Positions 1 through 5,961 of a stretch of DNA of 54,562 nucleotides are shown one piece after another. Where the stretch lies: the NCBI GenBank assembly GCA_041660545.1, contig JBAZWE010000005.1:1-54562 (forward strand), in the 5' to 3' direction. The notes beneath the pieces are model-generated. The model was not told the DNA's origin. It worked only from the letters and a program-made list of their open reading frames with translations, and did no database searches. How positions within the stretch are numbered: the stretch's first letter is position 1; each line of letters begins with the position of its first letter. This stretch comes from JBAZWE01 sp041660545. GTDB taxonomy: Bacteria > Actinomycetota > Thermoleophilia > BMS3ABIN01. Position numbers and translations under genes: made by a program.

Positions 1-1
1 G

Positions 2-1018
2 GCTACTTTCGGATTTGCCGAGAGTCGGGTCGCAGAGCCGATATTGCCGCTGACTCTTTTCCGCAACCGGGTATTCAGTGCCTCGATTGCGGCGATACTG
101 CTATCTTCGATGGGCCTTTTCGGGGCAATAATATATATCCCCTTGTTCGCCCAGGGCGTTCTCGGCGTATCGGCGACGAACTCCGGCTTGATTTTGATGC
201 CACTGATGCTCGGCATGGTTATATCCTCGGTGATTAGCGGACAGTTGATTTCGCGCACCGGGAAATACAAGCTGTTGGGTATAGCCGGAATGATGGTGAC
301 TGCCCTGGGGATGTATCTTCTCTCACGCATGAGCCCGGAGACCACGGCAAACACGCTGAGGTTTAACATGGTGATTACCGGCATCGGGTTAGGCGTAACC
401 ATGCCGATCTTCATGGTTGTGGTCCAGAGCGCTTTCGATCATTCACATTTGGGGCAGGTCACTGCCGCCACCCAGCTTTTTCGCAGCATCGGCAGTACAA
501 TCGGCACCGCTGTGCTTGGCGGCCTACTGAACAGTCAGTTAGGCGACAAGCTCTCAAACCTGTCAGGCAACGAGTTTGTTCAGGGAATGCAGCAGCTCAA
601 TCCGCAGACCCAGTTTGACAAGGTAGATGCTAACGCCCTGCAGAGTCTGCTCTCCAATGCGGGCCAGGATCAGGTAAGGGGGATGATCACCCAGGCACCG
701 CCCGAGTCTCAGGCGGGATTGATGTCAGGCTTCAATGATTTTATCGAGACTTTAAAAATCGCATTTTCCAGCTCGATTGGCAGTCTTTTCATCGCCGGCA
801 CCGCAATCACTCTACTAGCGCTGGTTGCGGTATTATTCCTGCCGGTGATCGAGTTGCGCCGATCCAATAAATCAGTACTTGAAGAAGCGGGGATGGAGCT
901 GGAAACCGAGCTTGCGATCAGCGATTCGGAGCACGAGCCGGATCTGTATGATGAAGAGGATAATGACACAACCGGCAAGAAGCCCGGTCCGATTAAACCA
1001 CTACCGGAACGCGGCTAA
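2..1018 (+). CDS. MFS multidrug exporter, DHA2 (EmrB/QacA) family, C-terminal part
   Basis: The frame is open to the left edge, so the N-terminal part lies outside the window; the TTG at 44 is internal. The first residues (EPILPLTLFRN) match the loop that precedes the last group of helices in 14-helix DHA2 drug/proton antiporters. Several hydrophobic helices follow, including the segment with QLFRSIGSTIGTAVLGG, which is typical of this family. A soluble acidic tail of about 45 residues (ELAISDSEHEPD) ends the protein. It would sit in the inner membrane and export lipophilic compounds by proton antiport; the substrate cannot be predicted. Its stop overlaps the stop of the convergent nitroreductase gene by 4 bases. 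Family assignment is secure; truncation is due to the window edge only. Confidence 0.88.
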   Translation, partial: ATFGFAESRVAEPILPLTLFRNRVFSASIAAILLSSMGLFGAIIYIPLFAQGVLGVSATNSGLILMPLMLGMVISSVISGQLISRTGKYKLLGIAGMMVTALGMYLLSRMSPETTANTLRFNMVITGIGLGVTMPIFMVVVQSAFDHSHLGQVTAATQLFRSIGSTIGTAVLGGLLNSQLGDKLSNLSGNEFVQGMQQLNPQTQFDKVDANALQSLLSNAGQDQVRGMITQAPPESQAGLMSGFNDFIETLKIAFSSSIGSLFIAGTAITLLALVAVLFLPVIELRRSNKSVLEEAGMELETELAISDSEHEPDLYDEEDNDTTGKKPGPIKPLPERG

Positions 1019-1680
1019 ATACCCCGGAAGCGCACGACCTCATCGATGTTCCGCCTTGGGCTGCGGAAAACGTTTTGCGGATTTGACGTGTCTGCATATC
1101 CCAGGGCGATCCCGATAATAATTGCAAGGTCGTCCGGTATGTTGATTGCCTTGCGGATCAGGTCTGGATATACGACAAGGTTGTAGGCGATGGCTGAAGC
1201 CACTCCCCTCTCCTGCGCGGCCAGCATGATGCTTTGCGCCATCATCCCCAGATCATGGATCGACCAGGGCGTCAGAGAGCGCTCCATACACAGGTAAGCC
1301 ACTACCGGTGCGCCGAAGAAGCGATGGTTCTGCTCAGCGAGCGTTTTTCTGGCCGTCTGGTCAGCGCGATCAATTCCCAGGGCCTGTGAGCGAGCGGCCA
1401 TCAGGCTATGCATTCGCTCGGTTATTTCCGGCGGCCATGCCTGTGCCCGTGGAAGATCCGAGTTACCGGGAACACCCTGACGGAAATTTTCCAGGCAAGC
1501 CTGGCGCAGGCTCTCCAGAACCTCTCCCCCGGCTACAAATATTTCCCAGGGTTGGGTATTTGCCCATGAAGGTGTTCGATTGGCGGCTTCCATTATCGCC
1601 AGGATAGTATCTTTTTCAAGAGGCCGCGAATTGAAAGCACGGCAGGTAAAGCGGGAATTAAGTGTCTCGGTAACATTCAT
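1015..1680 (-). CDS. Nitroreductase family FMN-dependent oxidoreductase
   Basis: This 221-residue protein has the nitroreductase fold signature: an N-terminal SRFTCRAFNSRPLEKD segment (FMN phosphate-binding Arg/Ser), SWANTQPWEIFV near residue 40, and a C-terminal IIIGIALGYADTSNP motif followed by a basic RSPRRNIDEVV tail that also contacts FMN. Such enzymes reduce nitro groups, quinones or enones with NAD(P)H in the cytoplasm. The ATG at 1680 is chosen because AAGGAGG lies 7-8 bases upstream. An in-frame longer start would run into the tRNA-Ser gene and is rejected. The gene is convergent with the exporter gene and shares a 4-base stop overlap. The physiological substrate is unknown. Confidence 0.9.
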   Translation of the reverse strand: MNVTETLNSRFTCRAFNSRPLEKDTILAIMEAANRTPSWANTQPWEIFVAGGEVLESLRQACLENFRQGVPGNSDLPRAQAWPPEITERMHSLMAARSQALGIDRADQTARKTLAEQNHRFFGAPVVAYLCMERSLTPWSIHDLGMMAQSIMLAAQERGVASAIAYNLVVYPDLIRKAINIPDDLAIIIGIALGYADTSNPQNVFRSPRRNIDEVVRFRGI

Positions 1681-1706
1681 TAATGGAACCTCCTTTTTCC
1701 TGGAAA

Positions 1707-1802
<96 letters not shown>

Positions 1803-1938
1803 GCGCTGGAATGTCAACTTCAAAACCTCTGATTAATCCGGGTCCAATGCTGATTCCAACGATCTAGTTTAGCGGAAATGGCACGTATCAGGAAAGGTTG
1901 CCATAAAAATTGCGGTGAGTCCCCCATTAAACGCATTA

Positions 1939-2388
1939 TCAGCGACGCAAGGAAAAGAATTCCTTCAGTATGGTTGCGGATTCATCCGCGAGGACGCCGG
2001 CATCCACGACCACCTGGTGATTGAGGCGATCGTCACGCACGATATCCATCAGGGTTCCGGCGGCGCCGGCTTTTTCATCTGGGGCTCCATAGACGAGACG
2101 ATCGATGCGCGACTGATATATAGCACCGGCACACATGGGACAGGGCTCGATTGTTACATATATCGTGCAACCTGAGAGTCGCCAGGATCCGAGCTTCCCG
2201 GCTGCCTTGCGGATGGCGATCATCTCAGCGTGCGCGGTAGGATCTTTCTTCTCCTCGCGTTCGTTGCCGGCGGCCGCGATTACCTCTCCCCCATATACGA
2301 TAACCGCGCCTACGGGCACCTCACCGCTCTCAGCGGCCATCCTGGCCTCGTTGAGCGCAATGCGCATGTAGTGTTCGTGGTCGGTCAT
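1939..2388 (-). CDS. tadA: tRNA-specific adenosine deaminase TadA
   Basis: A 149-residue zinc-dependent cytidine/adenosine deaminase fold. It has the HAEM catalytic motif (Zn-binding His and proton-shuttle Glu, around residues 56-59) and PCPMCAGA (the two Zn-binding Cys, around residues 86-93). In bacteria TadA converts A34 to inosine in tRNA-Arg(ACG), so that one tRNA reads CGU, CGC and CGA. The ATG giving MTDHEHYM is chosen because longer in-frame starts enter the tRNA-Arg gene. That tRNA-Arg gene, 68 bases upstream on the same strand, carries the ACG anticodon, so the enzyme is encoded beside its own substrate. Length and motifs are typical for the family. Confidence 0.95.
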   Translation of the reverse strand: MTDHEHYMRIALNEARMAAESGEVPVGAVIVYGGEVIAAAGNEREEKKDPTAHAEMIAIRKAAGKLGSWRLSGCTIYVTIEPCPMCAGAIYQSRIDRLVYGAPDEKAGAAGTLMDIVRDDRLNHQVVVDAGVLADESATILKEFFSLRR

Positions 2389-2455
2389 AAGAACTAGGTT
2401 ATCACGGAAACAGGGTGAGATTGATGGAAGCCTTAGACGGGGTGATTCTGGAAGG

Positions 2456-2532
2456 TGGTGCGCCCGACAGGATTCGAACCTGTGACCTTTGGATTCGTAG
2501 TCCAACGCTCTATCCAGCTGAGCTACGGGCGC
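2456..2532 (-). tRNA. tRNA-Arg(ACG)
   Basis: The minus strand shows acceptor GCGCCCG/CGGGCGC, A73 with encoded CCA, D arm AGCTCAGCTGGATAGAGC, anticodon loop CTACGAA and T loop TTCGAAT. A34 is the wobble base deaminated by TadA, whose gene lies directly downstream. Confidence 0.96.
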
Positions 2533-2634
2533 ATACATGACGCAAGGGCTCTAGACAGTCGCCCCCAAAAGAACAAAAGAAAGTATACCTGAAATCCTGA
2601 GGTTATCGAAACTGGAAAAAAATAAGCCTGGATG

Positions 2635-2730
2635 TGGCGGAGAGGGAGGGATTCGAACCCTCGAAGGAGGCTTAAAACCCCCTTAATCGCTTAGCAGGCG
2701 ATCGCCTTCAGCCGACTCGGCCACCTCTCC
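2635..2730 (-). tRNA. tRNA-Ser(GCT)
   Basis: Class II tRNA with acceptor GGAGAGG/CCTCTCC, anticodon stem ATCGC/GCGAT around loop CTGCTAA (anticodon GCT, reading AGC/AGU), a long variable arm, G73 and encoded CCA. Its acceptor stem is identical to that of tRNA-Ser(CGA) 0.9 kb away. Confidence 0.95.
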
Positions 2731-3051
2731 GCAGTGAGTCTGTAACGATTCATCGGACAGGGACTCAGGAGTCTGAATCGCCGAACCTGTTATCGTTTAC
2801 CAAGCTAAGATTCTAGAGATTTTATCAAGGGAAATCCAGCCGCCGCCAGTTTGTCGCAATGAGAGCGGTTCAGCTAGACTGTATCGAGTTTCGTAAATCA
2901 AGGATCTGGAGGTGCAGGCCGTGCTGCTCAGATGAACAGGATCATCGCTCCGTGTTGAGCGAATCGCAACCGAGGTAGCCGGTCACGCTTCTTAATCTGC
3001 TCCATCATTCATAACTGAGCGGTTTAAATGATCGCCGGCCCTCTCGATATC
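2731..3051. other. Intergenic stretch without a recognisable gene
   Basis: These 321 bases between tRNA-Ser(GCT) and the tRNA-Sec-like gene hold no ORF with a ribosome binding site. I looked for an SRP RNA (the GGAAGGAAGCAG-type tetraloop region), which often lies near tRNA-Ser genes, and did not find it. The promoter of the unusual tRNA should lie at the right end, but no convincing -35/-10 pair is visible. Confidence 0.5.
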
Positions 3052-3149
3052 GGGGGCGCAGGAACCGGTTGTTCCCGGCGGTCTGCAAAACCGTTCGCCT
3101 GTCTGAGATCCAGACAGAGAGTGGGTTCGACTCCCACGCGCTCCCTCCA
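3052..3149 (+). tRNA. Selenocysteine-type tRNA with Cys anticodon (GCA)
   Basis: Manual folding gives an 8-bp acceptor stem (3052-3059 with 3138-3145, one G-U pair at 3055/3142) stacked directly on a 5-bp T stem (3121-3125 with 3133-3137, loop TTCGACT). This is the 8/5 branch of bacterial tRNA-Sec instead of the canonical 7/5. The D stem has 5 bp with a tiny loop (GGAAC-CGGTT-GTTCC). The variable arm is a perfect 7-bp stem with a 5-base loop (3099-3117). The anticodon stem CGGT/ACCG closes the 7-base loop CTGCAAA, so the anticodon is GCA and reads UGC/UGU. The base before the encoded CCA is T (U73), the CysRS discriminator, not the G73 usual in tRNA-Sec. Normal tRNA-Cys has a short variable loop and a 7-bp acceptor, so this is not an ordinary isoacceptor. 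Whether it is charged with Cys, or with Ser and then Sec, cannot be read from sequence. A VKOR gene starts 31 bases downstream. Confidence 0.85.
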
Positions 3150-3180
3150 TGCCCATCTTTAATAATGAAGGTCCAAAATA

Positions 3181-3621
3181 TTGAAGAAATTAATACTAAT
3201 CGCCATAATTCTGGTGTCTCTGGCCGGGGTAGCCGACTCCGGCTATGCCTTAAAGCAGCACTATGCTCCTGCTGATATTTCTTCCTGTGACGTCAATGAG
3301 ACCATAAGCTGTACGGCGGTCAACCAGAGTAAATATTCAGAGTTATTCGGCCTGCCGGTTGCAGGCATCGGGATTGCCGGGTACGTGACGATCGGTCTGC
3401 TTGCGGGCGCGGTCCTGTATAGAAAGTCTTCAGCGTCCGTGCTTCTCAATCTTTTGGCGGGAATGGCGATCGTCGCGCTGGCGGTCTCTTTATACCTTAC
3501 GTATATCGAGCTGTTCATACTTCATGCGGTGTGCCCGCTCTGCATGCTTTCGCTACTGCTTACAATAACCACGGCAACCCTTGCCATCCGCGCACAAATG
3601 CTGAATGCCAGAAAAGACTAG
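3181..3621 (+). CDS. Vitamin K epoxide reductase (VKOR) family membrane protein
   Basis: A 146-residue protein with four predicted membrane helices and the four VKOR cysteines: C36 and C44 in a periplasmic/extracellular loop (SSCDVNETISC), and the active-site CPLC at 118-121 in the last helix. Bacterial VKOR reoxidises a DsbA-like thiol oxidase and passes electrons to quinone, driving disulfide formation outside the membrane. There is no fused thioredoxin domain and no dsbA nearby. The start is TTG at 3181 with a weak AAGG eight to nine bases upstream; the ATG at 3165 is out of frame. The gene begins 31 bases after the tRNA-Sec-like gene, so the two may share a transcript. Its stop overlaps the stop of the convergent ykgJ-like gene by 4 bases. 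Confidence 0.88.
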   Translation: MKKLILIAIILVSLAGVADSGYALKQHYAPADISSCDVNETISCTAVNQSKYSELFGLPVAGIGIAGYVTIGLLAGAVLYRKSSASVLLNLLAGMAIVALAVSLYLTYIELFILHAVCPLCMLSLLLTITTATLAIRAQMLNARKD

Positions 3622-4418
3622 CCGGACCCGTTCTGTTCGGTCTTGGCTTTGGCCTTCACGTTGTTCTTGATGCCATAGAGATATTTTATGTAGTCGACGG
3701 CGAACTTCATCAGCTCGACATCGTCTTCTTTCATTCGTGTCTGCATATCGGGCTCAATCTCAACCACTTCAAGGAAGCGGCTTTCGAAGACAAAGCGGCG
3801 GAAGTTGTCCAGGTCGTAGCTGGCCATATAGAACATCTGCTGTCGTTTATCGTCGATCTTGTCCTTGGCGAGGTCCTGCTTGAGCATGATGTTCTTCCAC
3901 TCGCGGTTCATATCATCGTAAGAAGCCGCATCCTGGTCCTCGCGCCATTCACTTATGGTCCAGGTCTTGTCTTCCTTGAATCCAAGACAGTGTTCTTCCT
4001 TGACGATTACATACCACTCATCGTGGATGGGATGCTTGTTTTCGTCGTCCATGCGGCGATGCGTCGCCTGACCCACGGGGTAATAACGGCACGCAGCGGG
4101 CCTGTCGGAGTAGATATTGCAGCCTTCCTTGGGCGTAACGAACGGACAATAGCGCTCTTCGTCCTCGTTCATGCGCATAAAGAGAAGTGGATGCGTTGTC
4201 TTCTCGTCAACTTCAAAGCGGGTATATTTCTCCAGGAACTCCGTGCTGGAAATCCCGAGACGCTGTTTCATGCGGATAACGTCATAAGGAGTAAGCAGGA
4301 TGTCGATATTGCGGCAGCATCGGGTAAAGCACTCGATACCCGGCTGACAGCTGAACTTGAATTTTGAATCCAGCTCATATTTCTGTGGAATTACGGATTT
4401 GTTATTCAGCGTAGCCAT
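3618..4418 (-). CDS. YkgJ-family cysteine cluster protein
   Basis: A 266-residue cytoplasmic protein with the YkgJ (UPF0153) cysteine cluster. CQPGIECFTRCC lies near residues 24-35 and a second group, CPFVTPKEGCNIYSDRPAACRYYP, follows about 70 residues later. The family is thought to bind zinc or an iron-sulfur cluster; its function is unknown. The C-terminal half is acidic/basic and helical with no recognised domain, making the protein longer than the minimal family of roughly 120 residues. The ATG at 4418 has a GGAAAGA element upstream. The gene follows the qmoC terminator on the same strand, so it is probably transcribed separately. Confidence 0.85.
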   Translation of the reverse strand: MATLNNKSVIPQKYELDSKFKFSCQPGIECFTRCCRNIDILLTPYDVIRMKQRLGISSTEFLEKYTRFEVDEKTTHPLLFMRMNEDEERYCPFVTPKEGCNIYSDRPAACRYYPVGQATHRRMDDENKHPIHDEWYVIVKEEHCLGFKEDKTWTISEWREDQDAASYDDMNREWKNIMLKQDLAKDKIDDKRQQMFYMASYDLDNFRRFVFESRFLEVVEIEPDMQTRMKEDDVELMKFAVDYIKYLYGIKNNVKAKAKTEQNGSG

Positions 4419-4495
4419 CTGTCTTCTTTCCTTGGATAAATCGCGGGTAAAATTCTTGCAGCTTAAATATTGTAGAGGAAACTTGCGGCAGGCAC

Positions 4496-4534
4496 AAAAA
4501 CGCGGGCGGCCGCATCAGCGGCCGCCCGCGTTTA
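4496..4534 (-). terminator. Strong intrinsic terminator after qmoC
   Basis: A perfect 16-bp GC-rich stem (4498-4513 with 4518-4533) around a 4-base loop ATCA is followed on the minus strand by TTTTT. It starts 15 bases after the qmoC stop and closes the sulfur operon. Confidence 0.92.
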
Positions 4535-4548
4535 TTGCATGAAGATTA

Positions 4549-5952
4549 CTATTCTATGCCCATGTCCCTGCCTGTGACCCGCGCAAAGACCAGCGCTACA
4601 GTCCTGTACACCATGTGCGCCATTTTTGAGAACGGTGCGTATATGAACAGGAAGAGTACGCTTGCGAGGTGTATGAAATAAACAGTATAAGCCACCGGGG
4701 TATTGGCAACCCGTAAACCCCAGGCGAGAATGCCGGTAACTATAACCGTTGCCACGACACTGATCAGCAGCCAGTCAAAATATGCTCCGATCCCTATTTT
4801 TGCCGCGTGCTTGAAACGGTTTATCATTATCCAGCCGATGCCTATAAGGCCGGCGGCGGCGCTGACTGAGCCAATCCACTTTACAGGTACAGCATTGTTC
4901 CAGCCATATGGCGAGTGCTTGTGAAGTAGATACTCGCCGATCACGGAGATCGCGGTCGTCACGAACAGACCCAGGAATGCGTAAAAAATGAACATGTGCG
5001 ACACTTTCCTGTCCTCGGTCTCGTCACATTTGCCGAAGCGTTTGTGGGTGATGATCTCACCAAGTACCGGTCCCAGATTCCCTAGTCCGCTTCCCTTCAG
5101 GGTTCCCCCTTCACTTACCGCATGCGCGGATAGAAGCTTCCAGTATCTGCTGCTTCCCACGGCAAATGCCAGGATGGCAAAAAAGAATGCCAGTGTGAAT
5201 GTAATGTCAACCGCAGGTATGGGGATGAAGTTGGAATATATGATTTCTCCGCCAGTTTTTACATCCTGGACTATCTGGTGTCCGCTTCCATCAAGGATAA
5301 TGTTACCCTTTGAAGGATTTGTGAGATGCCCAAATTGGCTGATTACTCCCAGGAGAATCAGCACTGGTATGGCAACCATGAGTACTAGCGCGGCTGGACT
5401 TCCCACACCTTTGCCCAGGATTCCAGGCCACGAGAACCGGCTGATCGTCATTTTGGCGATTGCCTGCAATACCCGTCCGGGCTTGGCGCCGCGGGGGCAC
5501 TGGGCCACGCAGTCGCTGCACTGGTGACATAGCCATACGTCGGGGTCGCCCATTAGCTTGTCCTTGAGTCCCCACTGAGCCCACATCATTTCCTTGCGTG
5601 GGAACGGACTGTCGTCCGGGGTTAAGTTACATACCACGGAGCAGGTGGCGCACTGGTAACACTTTTTCAGATCTGTGCCGCCACCGTTGATGATCTCCTT
5701 GACGAATCCGACATCCGGTTTGATCAACATGGCCTCACGGACATCCGGTACATTTTCCGCAGTCACGCTAGTGGCCTCACTGGCCACTTGTGCTTCGGTC
5801 GCAGCGGTATCTCCCTCGGATAACTCGGAGGCATCACCCGCGACAGGCGTCTCGGCCGCAGTTACGGCTGTCTCTTCCGCCGTCGCATCGGCAGTTGCAT
5901 CATTGCCGGCGCCAGCGGTTTCTTCAGTCTTGTCCACAGTTTCATCCGCCAT
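4549..5952 (-). CDS. qmoC: Quinone-interacting oxidoreductase subunit QmoC
   Basis: A 467-residue membrane subunit of the Qmo complex. It is a fusion of an HdrC-like iron-sulfur domain and an HdrE/NarI-like cytochrome b domain. Two [4Fe-4S] motifs are visible: C98-C101-C104-C108P-type (KCYQCATCSVVC) and C142-C145-C148-C152 (LCHQCSDCVAQCP). About six membrane helices follow from residue 180 onward, with conserved His candidates for haem b. It exchanges electrons with the menaquinone pool, while QmoA/B interact with AprBA. The first 70 residues are an unusual Ala/Glu/Thr-rich acidic extension with no Cys or predicted structure. AGGAGG lies 5 bases before the ATG. It is the last gene of the operon; QmoC is absent in many Gram-positive sulfate reducers. 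Confidence 0.93.
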   Translation of the reverse strand: MADETVDKTEETAGAGNDATADATAEETAVTAAETPVAGDASELSEGDTAATEAQVASEATSVTAENVPDVREAMLIKPDVGFVKEIINGGGTDLKKCYQCATCSVVCNLTPDDSPFPRKEMMWAQWGLKDKLMGDPDVWLCHQCSDCVAQCPRGAKPGRVLQAIAKMTISRFSWPGILGKGVGSPAALVLMVAIPVLILLGVISQFGHLTNPSKGNIILDGSGHQIVQDVKTGGEIIYSNFIPIPAVDITFTLAFFFAILAFAVGSSRYWKLLSAHAVSEGGTLKGSGLGNLGPVLGEIITHKRFGKCDETEDRKVSHMFIFYAFLGLFVTTAISVIGEYLLHKHSPYGWNNAVPVKWIGSVSAAAGLIGIGWIMINRFKHAAKIGIGAYFDWLLISVVATVIVTGILAWGLRVANTPVAYTVYFIHLASVLFLFIYAPFSKMAHMVYRTVALVFARVTGRDMGIE

Positions 5953-5961
5953 ACTATCCTC

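Noticed and set aside
2731..3051. Signal-recognition-particle RNA next to the tRNA-Ser genes
   Set aside because: No GGAAGGAAGCAG-type conserved apical region; folding by eye gives no long SRP-like hairpin.
3052..3149. Ordinary tRNA-Cys or ordinary tRNA-Sec
   Set aside because: The anticodon is GCA, which excludes a normal UCA tRNA-Sec, and the 8-bp acceptor and 7-bp variable arm exclude normal tRNA-Cys.
3531..4367. 278-residue ORF opposite the ykgJ-like gene
   Set aside because: Antisense shadow of a gene with clear Cys motifs; no ribosome binding site or family.
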